55,909 bases of DNA, from positions 1-55,909 of the forward strand of contig JAKQOW010000028.1 of NCBI GenBank assembly GCA_029565065.1. Direction: 5' to 3'. The position numbers and the translations under genes were made by a program. Shown in pieces: positions 26,967-34,246 of this stretch; position 1 is the first letter of the stretch; each line of letters opens with the position of its first letter. The notes under the pieces are model-generated. The model worked only from the letters and a program-made list of their open reading frames with translations. It did no database searches and had not been told where the DNA came from. The DNA comes from Acidobacteriota bacterium. GTDB taxonomy: Bacteria > Acidobacteriota > JAAYUB01.

Positions 26967-28769
26967 TCAATCCGCCAGCACGGCGGCGAAATTGCAGCGG
27001 CGGAGGCACTCGCCGCAGCGGATGCAGGCAGCCTGGTCAATCACGTGCACCTGCTTTCGTTCGCCGCTGATGCAATGAACCGGGCAGTTCTTCGCGCACA
27101 CGGTGCAGCCGGTGCATTTGTCGGCGCTGATGCGGTAGGTCAGGAGTTTTTTGCAGCGGTGCGCCGGGCATTTCTTGTCGTTGATGTGGGCTTCGTACTC
27201 ATGACGAAAGTACTTCAGCGTGGTCAGGACGGGGTTCGGGGCGGTCTGTCCGAGGCCGCACAGCGAGCCCTTTTTGATTTTCTCCGACAGCTCTTCCAGC
27301 ATCGGGATGTCTTCCGGGCGGCCGCTGCCCTCGGTGATCCGGGTCAGGATCTCCAGCATCCGCTTGGTGCCCAGGCGGCAGAAGGTGCACTTGCCGCACG
27401 ATTCCTTTTGGGTGAAATTGAGGAAGAACCGGGCCACATCCACCATGCAGGTGGTCTCGTCCATGACCACCATGCCGCCGGAGCCCATGATGGCGCCGGT
27501 CTGGGTGACCGACTCGTAATCCACCGGCGTGTCGATCAGAGCGGCCGGAATGCAGCCGCCGGACGGCCCGCCCATCTGGACGGCCTTGAACGCCTTGCCG
27601 CCCTGGATGCCGCCACCCACTTCATAGATGATCTCGCGGAGCGTGATGCCCATGGGCACTTCGATCAGTCCGCCCCGGACGATCTTGCCGGCCAGGGCGA
27701 ACACCTTGGTCCCGCGGCTCTTGCCCACACCCATTTCAGCGAACTTGTCGGCGCCGTTCAGGATGATCCACGGCACGTTGCCGAAGGTTTCCACGTTGTT
27801 GATGGACGTGGGGTGGGCCCACAATCCGGCGGTGGTGGGAAACGGCGGGCGCAGGCGGGGCATGCCCCGCTGCCCCTCGATGGAGGCGATCAAGGCGGTC
27901 TCCTCGCCGCAGACAAAGGCGCCGGCGCCTTCCTTGACTTTAATTTCGAAGGAAAACGCGCTGTCCAGGATCCGTTCGCCAAGGAATCCGTTCCGGCGGG
28001 CCACCTCGATGGCCAGCTTGAGGCGTTTGACCGCCAGCGGGTACTCGGCCCGGCAGTAGATGTAACCGAAGCGGGCGCCGATGGCATACCCGGCGATCAG
28101 CATCCCCTCCAGGATGTTGTGGGGATCGCCCTCAAGGACGCTGCGATCCATGAAGGCGCCCGGATCTCCTTCGTCCCCGTTGCAGACCACATACTTGATC
28201 TCGTCCCGGCTCTGGCGGGCGAATTTCCATTTGATCCCGGTGGGGAATCCGGCGCCCCCGCGACCGCGCAGGCCGGACTGGGTGATCGTCTCGATCACCT
28301 GTTCGGGGGTCATTTCCTGGAGCACTTTGGCCAGGGCGGCGTACCCGCCCCGGGCCTGGTATTCGGCCAGCGATTCGGGGTTGTTCACACCGCAGTGGCG
28401 GAGCACGATCCGCTTCTGTTTGGCGAAGAACGCATCCTCGCTGCCGGGCAGCTCGTCGCTCCTGGCCAGCCATTCCGGGATCACCCGTCCGGCCAGCAAG
28501 TGTTCGTCGAGGATGCGGGGCAGGCGGTCCGGGGTCACGTCGCCGTAGATGAATGACCCGCGTTTGGGGTCCCGGATCTCGACCAGGACTTCGCGGAAAC
28601 ACATCCCGATGCAGCCGGTCTCATCGATGTCCACGTCCAGTTTGCGTTTGGACACTTCCTTGACCAGCGCTTCGTGCACTTTCTTGCCGCCGGCGGCGAT
28701 ACCGCAGCTACCCAGGCCCACGACGATTTTGGGCCGGGTGAGAACATTCGGCTGTAGCGGGTGAGACAA
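26967..28769 (-). CDS. NuoF/HydB-like NADH-binding iron-sulphur flavoprotein
   Basis: The 600-residue product has an N-terminal thioredoxin-like domain (about 14-100), then the NuoF core with the FMN/NAD motif GRGGAGFPTG and GDEGDPGAFMDR, the N3-type [4Fe-4S] motif ESCGKCTFCR plus a later Cys in GSLCGLG, and a C-terminal pair of ferredoxin motifs (KCTGCTVCAKNCP and ACIRCGECLRRC). This layout matches HydB of bifurcating hydrogenases and NuoF-like subunits of soluble NAD-linked dehydrogenases, not Complex I NuoF, which lacks the extra clusters. The thioredoxin-like domain has only C22, C53 and C57, missing the first ligand of the usual four. It should oxidise or reduce NAD(P)H via FMN in the cytoplasm. 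The fused third subunit gene begins 41 nt downstream. Confidence 0.93.
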   Translation of the reverse strand: MSHPLQPNVLTRPKIVVGLGSCGIAAGGKKVHEALVKEVSKRKLDVDIDETGCIGMCFREVLVEIRDPKRGSFIYGDVTPDRLPRILDEHLLAGRVIPEWLARSDELPGSEDAFFAKQKRIVLRHCGVNNPESLAEYQARGGYAALAKVLQEMTPEQVIETITQSGLRGRGGAGFPTGIKWKFARQSRDEIKYVVCNGDEGDPGAFMDRSVLEGDPHNILEGMLIAGYAIGARFGYIYCRAEYPLAVKRLKLAIEVARRNGFLGERILDSAFSFEIKVKEGAGAFVCGEETALIASIEGQRGMPRLRPPFPTTAGLWAHPTSINNVETFGNVPWIILNGADKFAEMGVGKSRGTKVFALAGKIVRGGLIEVPMGITLREIIYEVGGGIQGGKAFKAVQMGGPSGGCIPAALIDTPVDYESVTQTGAIMGSGGMVVMDETTCMVDVARFFLNFTQKESCGKCTFCRLGTKRMLEILTRITEGSGRPEDIPMLEELSEKIKKGSLCGLGQTAPNPVLTTLKYFRHEYEAHINDKKCPAHRCKKLLTYRISADKCTGCTVCAKNCPVHCISGERKQVHVIDQAACIRCGECLRRCNFAAVLAD

Positions 28770-28798
28770 CGCGCACCTCCAAAATTCGCCGGTTGGGA

Positions 28799-29299
28799 TC
28801 AGGATTCCGTCCGGTATTCCTTGACGATCTTGCGCACGGCCTTTTCATCAAGCCGTCCGAAGGTCTCTTCGTCGATCATCATCACGGGCGCCAGCGAGCA
28901 GCAGCCGAGGCAGGCGACCGTCTCCATGGTGAACAAGCCGTCGCCGGTGGTGTCGCCGGGTGCGACATCCAGCGTTTGAGCCATGGCGTCGGTGATCCGC
29001 TCGGCCCCGGCGACGTGGCAGGCCGTGCCGCAGCACACCCGGACGATATGCTTGCCCACGGGCCGGAGGCGGAACTGAGCATAAAAAGTTGCCACGCCGT
29101 AGATTTGGGCAAGGGGTACGCCGGTGGATGCGGCGATCGCCTCCAGCGCGGCGGCCGGCAGATAACCGTAAGCGTCCTGTGTCTCCTGCAGGACGGGGAT
29201 CAGGATGCCCTTCTCGCCCTTGAACTTGAGGAGAATCGCCTGCACGGGCTTCGCGTCGAACTCCACCGGGCGGGTTGATTGCGGGGTGTCCGTTGCCAT
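28799..29299 (-). CDS. NuoE/HydC-like [2Fe-2S] subunit
   Basis: The 166-residue protein is a full-length NuoE-type subunit: a helical N-terminal half (PVLQETQDAYGYLP) and a thioredoxin-like domain with Cys ligands in VCCGTACH and CLGCC. It carries one [2Fe-2S] cluster and partners with NuoF/HydB proteins. It is the first gene of the operon, 29 nt before the nuoF-like gene. A GGAG ribosome site lies 5 nt before the ATG at 29299, and a strong promoter lies upstream. Confidence 0.94.
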   Translation of the reverse strand: MATDTPQSTRPVEFDAKPVQAILLKFKGEKGILIPVLQETQDAYGYLPAAALEAIAASTGVPLAQIYGVATFYAQFRLRPVGKHIVRVCCGTACHVAGAERITDAMAQTLDVAPGDTTGDGLFTMETVACLGCCSLAPVMMIDEETFGRLDEKAVRKIVKEYRTES

Positions 29300-29312
29300 A
29301 GCGGCTCCAGAT

Positions 29313-29330
29313 AAAACAGGGTTTTAAAAC
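29313..29330. promoter_or_regulatory. Palindromic operator-like site at the nuoE-like promoter start
   Basis: A perfect 10-bp palindrome GTTTTAAAAC (29321-29330) sits at the predicted transcription start of the minus-strand operon. An overlapping repeat AAAAC-AGG-GTTTT (29313-29325) is also present. Its position just downstream of the -10 fits a repressor operator; no known consensus (for example Rex) is matched. Confidence 0.5.
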
Positions 29331-29336
29331 TGAACA

Positions 29337-29365
29337 ACTATAGCAACGAACCGATTAACTTTCAA
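29337..29365 (-). promoter_or_regulatory. Sigma-70-type promoter of the NuoE/F/G-like operon
   Basis: On the minus strand, TTGAAA (29365-29360) and TATAGT (29342-29337) are separated by exactly 17 nt. Each hexamer matches consensus at five of six bases. The predicted transcript starts near 29330, giving a leader of about 30 nt to the ATG at 29299. Confidence 0.8.
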
Positions 29366-29453
29366 CCAGAAGGTGGGCTCTGGGTGCCCGGCGGCCCGAG
29401 ATCCGGCACCCGGCGGATGACCGGGTGGTCGGCTCGACGCCGAATGACTAGGG

Positions 29454-29482
29454 TTGATCCGCGGCGGAACTTCTCGTACAAT
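29454..29482 (+). promoter_or_regulatory. Candidate promoter of the zinc-ribbon gene
   Basis: TTGATC (29454-29459), 17 nt, and TACAAT (29477-29482) form a fair sigma-70 promoter, giving a leader of about 140 nt to ATG 29632. The 29300-29631 gap holds only these two divergent promoters and the palindromes; I see no gene in it. Confidence 0.55.
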
Positions 29483-29631
29483 TTTGAAGAAATCGATCCG
29501 CTCTGATGAGTGTCTCCGGCGCGGCCGATCACTCGGTCGATGACGACAACGTCTGAACGTGAGCGGCTGTCTGAACCGAGGTTGAAGTTCCTGCACGACC
29601 GACAGCGATCTGGAGTCGGTGGAGGTTTGCG

Positions 29632-30483
29632 ATGGCGCCAGACGACAACTCGACGCACGAGCCGCATCCGGCGGTGTTCAAGACGGGCTCTTATCTCAAG
29701 TGCCACTGTCCCCATTGTGGTCAGTCGTTGATCAGCGAGGATTGGATCCAGTTGGATGTGGTCAACCAGGCCAGGGAGCGCGGTGTGTTGAGGCTCAGCC
29801 CCTATCTCAATTTTTTCGACTCCTCCAGCACCATCCAGTTGACGGAATGGCAGGAAGTCCAGGACCTGAGCTGCCCTCACTGTCGCCACACGCTGAAGGA
29901 ACCGGACGCCCAGTGCGCCAGTTGCCGCTCCCACGTGGCCCGGCTGCAGGTCAGGGCGGGCACGGACGCGTTCGACTTCCTGTTCTGCCTGCGCAAGAAT
30001 TGCCGCTGGCACGGCCTGAGCGACGAGGCCAAGGGGAGGATCATCCTGGAGGCGTCCGGATTCGAGGAACCGAAGGATCACAAGGAATTCATCAAGGCCG
30101 GCACCAAGCTGCAGTTGTTCTGCCCCCTCTGCAAGTCCGGGCTGGTGCAGGGCGACGATCTGGTGGTCCACGTGCACGACCGCCAGGGGCGGCTCAACGT
30201 CATAAAGCTGAGCCCGTACCTGAACGTGTTCACCAGCGAATGCTCCCTCTTCCTCCCGGCCGGTGAGGAGGTGACCGACATGATCTGCCCGCAGTGCAAC
30301 CGGAGCCTTTGGCTCGACAACAAGCACTGCGAGGCTTGCGGCGCCCGGGCCGCCAAGTTTCTGGTCAAGGCGTTCGTGCTCGATGTGGATTTCTATGTCT
30401 GCATGCGCTTGAAGTGCCACTGGCACGGCCTGGGTCCCAAGGACCGCCAGCGCATCATCCTCGACGAAAGCCTGGAGTGGTAG
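29632..30483 (+). CDS. Internally duplicated zinc-ribbon protein
   Basis: The 283-residue protein consists of two homologous halves (about 17-140 and 155-283). Each has, in order, a C-xx-C pair (C26/C29; C164/C167), a LSPYLN.F stretch, a second pair in CPHC or CPQC (C81/C84; C219/C222), a third pair (C95/C98; C233/C236), and a closing C.R.KC.WHGL motif (C119/C124; C257/C262) followed by RIIL. The ligands fit two or more zinc sites per half. There is no signal peptide, so it is cytoplasmic. Function is unknown; zinc ribbons of this kind bind nucleic acid or protein. A GGTGGAGG ribosome site precedes the ATG. It stands alone between a divergent redox operon and a converging secreted-protein gene. 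Confidence 0.85.
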   Translation: MAPDDNSTHEPHPAVFKTGSYLKCHCPHCGQSLISEDWIQLDVVNQARERGVLRLSPYLNFFDSSSTIQLTEWQEVQDLSCPHCRHTLKEPDAQCASCRSHVARLQVRAGTDAFDFLFCLRKNCRWHGLSDEAKGRIILEASGFEEPKDHKEFIKAGTKLQLFCPLCKSGLVQGDDLVVHVHDRQGRLNVIKLSPYLNVFTSECSLFLPAGEEVTDMICPQCNRSLWLDNKHCEACGARAAKFLVKAFVLDVDFYVCMRLKCHWHGLGPKDRQRIILDESLEW

Positions 30484-30615
30484 GGGAACTGCCGGGTGAG
30501 AATCCTTCGGATCGTGTGATTCCGGATCGAACCGGTGTTGCGCCGTGACCGGCTTTGATGGGCCGGGGTGGTTGCCTGCGTCCGTGCCGGCGGGAGTGGG
30601 CCCATAGAGACAGCA

Positions 30616-30642
30616 CGGGCCGGCGGTGCGACCGCCGGCCCG
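30616..30642 (-). terminator. Hairpin terminator after the DUF4412-like gene
   Basis: A perfect 12-bp stem (CGGGCCGGCGGT, 30616-30627, with 30631-30642) with a 3-nt loop lies 9 nt beyond the stop codon of the minus-strand gene. The following minus-strand bases are only moderately T-rich. Confidence 0.7.
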
Positions 30643-30651
30643 GTTCAGGCA

Positions 30652-31374
30652 TTACTGCCGCTGCATCATTTTCTGGAAATCCAGCGCTTCCTGCTTGAAG
30701 CCGGCCGGCGGATTGAACTTGTCGGCCGGGATCGACGCGTTCGCGTCGAAATTGACCAGCTTGGTGACGGAACGGGTCTTGGTCCCCATGACCTCGCCGG
30801 TCATCTCCTGCTCCACCGCGTAGAGGTTGCCCAGGGAACGCATTTTTTCCATCATCTGCTTGATGGCCGGGCTGTAGGCGACCATCTCGGCGGACATGGC
30901 ATAGTACTTGTCGAAGGGCATGCGGATATCGCCGGTGCACCACATCCGGATGGTGAAATTCATGAATCCCTTCAGGGTCATCACGACCTCTTCGCAGTTG
31001 TAGGCACCCACCTTCTGGGTTTTACCGGTCTTCTGAATGTCGGTGGTGAACTGGAAGGCGGCCATCATCTGCTGCATTTCCGGGGGGAACTTGAGCGGCA
31101 GGTCGGAAACCTGGTAGGACTTGCCCTGGGTGTTGATGAAGTAGATCTTCTTCTGGTCGAGTCGGACGATCACCGACATACCGTCGGAATTTTCGGAAGC
31201 CATCCGGTCGTCAGCCAGAAAGATCTTCTGGACGGTTTCACGCGCCGGCTGGGTTTTGCCCATCACCGTGACGGGATCGGATTTGACCACCTGCTCCAGG
31301 TACACGCCGGCCATGGCGAACGGCACCAGCACCAGCACGCCCAGAAGCGTCAGCAAACGGACCGTTGTTTTCAT
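30652..31374 (-). CDS. Secreted DUF4412-like protein
   Basis: The 240-residue protein has a signal peptide (about 1-22, ending PFAMAG). The mature region starts with GVYLEQVVKSD and has the pattern seen in DUF4412-type proteins: a beta-rich core with IYFINTQGKSYQVSDLP and a later YNCEEVVMTLKG stretch, followed by a Met-rich helical tail. It should lie in the periplasm; its function is unknown. ATG 31374 has GGAGG 5 nt upstream and starts the signal peptide; the longer in-frame start at 31437 is rejected. It sits beside the M16 peptidase pair, but no functional link is shown. Confidence 0.75.
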   Translation of the reverse strand: MKTTVRLLTLLGVLVLVPFAMAGVYLEQVVKSDPVTVMGKTQPARETVQKIFLADDRMASENSDGMSVIVRLDQKKIYFINTQGKSYQVSDLPLKFPPEMQQMMAAFQFTTDIQKTGKTQKVGAYNCEEVVMTLKGFMNFTIRMWCTGDIRMPFDKYYAMSAEMVAYSPAIKQMMEKMRSLGNLYAVEQEMTGEVMGTKTRSVTKLVNFDANASIPADKFNPPAGFKQEALDFQKMMQRQ

Positions 31375-31488
31375 TGTTCCTCCAATGGAATCGAATGTTC
31401 GTTGATCACAGGTTGGCCTTGTCATGCGGTCACTCAATTTATCAAATTCGAGCCGCTATTTCCAGCCAAAACCGGGGTCGCCGGCGGT

Positions 31489-32799
31489 TCATTCCACCCG
31501 GGACCAGGCGAACAGGTCGGGCCGGAAATATGTTTGGCGGACGCGGCGCAGATCGTCCAGGCTCACCGCCCCGAGCCGGTCGAGGCGTTGCCGGTAGTAA
31601 TCGGGCGGCCGGCCCTGGAGCATTCCCAGCGCCATAAAATAAGAGCGGTTGAGGGCGGGAAAGTTTCGCATCAGGATCTGGCCCTTGAGCCGGTTGACCT
31701 TCTTTTCCAGTTGGCGGGGCGTGATCTCGGCCCGGGCGAACCGATCCATCTGCTCGCGGATTCCGGCGGTGGCGCCGTCCAGGTTCGCCTGCCGGGTGCC
31801 CATGGACACCGTCACCGTGGCCAGCCGGCCGCCGTCGGCGGCGCCGAGACCGGCACCCAGGCTGTAGGCGAGACCCTGGCGTTCGCGCAGCTCGAACGTG
31901 AGCTGTTCGGAGAACATGGCCACCAGGACTTCCAGTGCCGGCCAGTCGGCCGCGGCCACCGGAAAGGCGTGGCCAGCCCAGAGGTAGCCCTGCCGGGATT
32001 TGAGTACCAGCGTCCGCTGCTGGCCGGCGGCGGCGGTCGCCGGAACGGCCGCGGCGGCGGCCGTGGGCTCGGCCGGGCGGCAGCCGGCCAGGAGCGCGGC
32101 CACTTCGTCCATGGTCTCAGTCGCCGGACGATTCGTGGACACGGTCCAGATCATGTTGGCGGCGCTGAAGTAGGCGGGCCAGAAGGTGCGGACGTCCTCG
32201 AGGGTGATGGCGCCGACGGACGCGCGGGTGCCGTAAATCGGCCGGCTCATCCAGGGCGAGGCAAACAGGAGACCGTACAGCTGCTCCTGGCCGACGGCGC
32301 GAGGATCTTTCTCCCGACGGCCCTGCACTCCAAGCAGGGCCGCCTGCGCCCGCTGGAGATTCTCCGCGTCGAGGCGCGGCTCGAACAGGATCTCCGCCAG
32401 CAGGCGGAGGCCCTCCTGGCGGTAGGTGTCGATCACCTGGAAGCGGACCCAGGAGTAGTCCGGCACGGAGTAGTAGTCGTCGAACGGGATCATGGGGCTA
32501 TCCACGGTCTTGAGCTGCGCGCCGATCGCATTGAGCGCCAGCGTCATCTCGGAGCGGTTGCGCCGCGCGCTCCCCTCTCCGAGGAAGCGGTGGGCGAGGT
32601 CCACCAGCCCCTCCCGGCCCGCGGGCTCCGCCGCCGAGCGGTTGCGCAACAGGACGTGGACGGCAAAGATCCGGGATGCGCCCGATCCCGCCACGGCGAC
32701 GCGGGCGCCGCAGGGCAGGGTGCGCTCCAGCGGGGTTTCGGCGCGGAGGGCGCCTGCCAGCAGGATCAGGCAACAGAGGGTCGTGAGTCGTGCGTTCAC
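31489..32799 (-). CDS. M16 peptidase-like protein lacking the zinc-binding motif
   Basis: The 436-residue protein has a signal peptide (about 1-20) and the two-lobed M16 fold, with the family C-lobe feature GLAYSLGAGLG and a RLKGQILMR stretch. In the position of the HxxEH zinc motif it reads D67-L-A-H70-R71, so it cannot bind zinc in the usual way. In bacterial M16 pairs the non-catalytic partner supplies the Arg/Tyr pair for substrate grip; the present protein has R-x-G-LAYS, consistent with that role. It is 12 nt downstream of the active partner gene, so the two probably form a periplasmic heterodimer. Confidence 0.85.
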   Translation of the reverse strand: MNARLTTLCCLILLAGALRAETPLERTLPCGARVAVAGSGASRIFAVHVLLRNRSAAEPAGREGLVDLAHRFLGEGSARRNRSEMTLALNAIGAQLKTVDSPMIPFDDYYSVPDYSWVRFQVIDTYRQEGLRLLAEILFEPRLDAENLQRAQAALLGVQGRREKDPRAVGQEQLYGLLFASPWMSRPIYGTRASVGAITLEDVRTFWPAYFSAANMIWTVSTNRPATETMDEVAALLAGCRPAEPTAAAAAVPATAAAGQQRTLVLKSRQGYLWAGHAFPVAAADWPALEVLVAMFSEQLTFELRERQGLAYSLGAGLGAADGGRLATVTVSMGTRQANLDGATAGIREQMDRFARAEITPRQLEKKVNRLKGQILMRNFPALNRSYFMALGMLQGRPPDYYRQRLDRLGAVSLDDLRRVRQTYFRPDLFAWSRVE

Positions 32800-32811
32800 C
32801 TTGAGCTCCTT

Positions 32812-34179
32812 TCAGCGGGGCATGCCGGCGCCGGGGGGCATCGTCGGGGCGGGCGGCGTGGCGGCGGGTTTGGCGCTCAGCACGGTGATGACGGGCTGGG
32901 GGTGCCCGAGGAGCCGGGCGGCCTCGGCCCGGACCGCCGTCGCATCGAGCCGGGCCAGGGGCGCGATCGCCCGGTCGCCGAAATAGTCCGCGTACCGGGC
33001 CGGATCGGCCAGCGCCAGGATCTGCCCCTTCCACATTCCCACGTAGTGGATGTTCTCCATGTCGTAGATCTCGCTCACCGTCTCCTGGGTGATGTAGGCG
33101 CGCACCACCGGTTCCGGCAAATTGTCCAGCGGCAGGGTGCGCAGCTTGTCCGCCAGCGCCCGCGCCCGCTCGGGGGAGACGGGGCCCGGTCCGGGCAGCT
33201 CCAGGGTGATCTGATACAGGGAGTAATCCCGGTTGGTCAGCGTCTCTCCCTGAAAGCCCTTGACTGCGCCCTCGCGCACCAGGGCCGCCAGCGGGGACAT
33301 CTCCTCGTCCTCCAGCCAGCGGCGGACCAGCCGGAACGCGGTCCAGGCGGGCTCCGTCAACGCCGGGGCGGCGAGTGTGACCACCACCTGGCTGGCCGCG
33401 CCGTCCCCGTCGAACGCCGCGAACCGGTCTGGGCCGAACAGGGCGGGCATCGCCGGTCCGTTCGGCAGTTCGCCGCGAGGGAGCGGGCCCAGTTCGCGCT
33501 CCACCTGTTCAAAGGCGGCGGGCACGTCCACGTCGCCCACCAGGAGCAGCACCGCATTGTTGGGCACGTAGTACGACCGGTAATAGCGCAGGATCTGCTC
33601 GCGGGACATCGCGGCGATGGACGCCTCGGTCCCCAGGGCGGGGAGGGCATAGGCGGTGCCCGTGAAGACGTGGCCCGCCAGGGCGCGCTCCGCGGCGTAA
33701 CGCGGGCTGGTCCGGTCGCGGGCCAGCTCCTCGAGGACGATGCCGCGCTCCTTCTCCAGCTTCTCGGCCGGAATGATCGAATGGAACACCATGTCGGCCT
33801 GGAGATTCAGCATCTTCGGGAAGTGCTCCCGGGGCGCCAGCATCATGTAACAGGTGTAATCGTCCCGGGTGAAAGCGTTGTGATAGGCGCCCATCAGGTC
33901 GGCTTCCTCGTAGATCTGCTCCTGGGTCCGGGTGGCCGTGCCGTTGAACAGCAGGTGTTCCAGCAGATGGGATATGCCGCTGGACGACGTATCCTCGCTG
34001 CGGAGGCCGGTCTTCACCACCACGAACGAGGCGATGGCCGGATTGGTGTTGTCGTTGAGGATCACCACCTCCAACCCGTTGGCCAGGCGGCGGCAGACCG
34101 GGTTGGCCGCTCCGGCGAACGCCCAGGCGGCGGCCACGCAGGCCAGCAACAGCGAGAACCGAAGTTTCAGGGTGATCAT
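32812..34179 (-). CDS. Active M16 zinc metallopeptidase
   Basis: The 455-residue protein carries a signal peptide (about 1-24) and the zinc motif H71-LL-E74-H75, with the expected downstream acidic stretch ERGIVLEELA that supplies the third zinc ligand. M16 enzymes cut peptides inside a clam-shell chamber, here probably in the periplasm. ATG 34179 follows GGAGG by 8 nt; a GTG three codons upstream overlaps the ribosome site and is less likely. With the degenerate downstream partner it forms an alpha/beta-type pair, as in many bacteria. Confidence 0.93.
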   Translation of the reverse strand: MITLKLRFSLLLACVAAAWAFAGAANPVCRRLANGLEVVILNDNTNPAIASFVVVKTGLRSEDTSSSGISHLLEHLLFNGTATRTQEQIYEEADLMGAYHNAFTRDDYTCYMMLAPREHFPKMLNLQADMVFHSIIPAEKLEKERGIVLEELARDRTSPRYAAERALAGHVFTGTAYALPALGTEASIAAMSREQILRYYRSYYVPNNAVLLLVGDVDVPAAFEQVERELGPLPRGELPNGPAMPALFGPDRFAAFDGDGAASQVVVTLAAPALTEPAWTAFRLVRRWLEDEEMSPLAALVREGAVKGFQGETLTNRDYSLYQITLELPGPGPVSPERARALADKLRTLPLDNLPEPVVRAYITQETVSEIYDMENIHYVGMWKGQILALADPARYADYFGDRAIAPLARLDATAVRAEAARLLGHPQPVITVLSAKPAATPPAPTMPPGAGMPR

Positions 34180-34246
34180 GCAGAGCACCTCCGGATGGTT
34201 GCGGTGATTGTACCGGATCTCCCCGGCCGTTTCCAGCGCCGGCCGT

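Noticed and set aside
24283..27078. Long plus-strand open frame opposite the fused redox subunit
   Set aside because: All cofactor motifs are on the minus strand. The plus frame is a shadow caused by GC bias.
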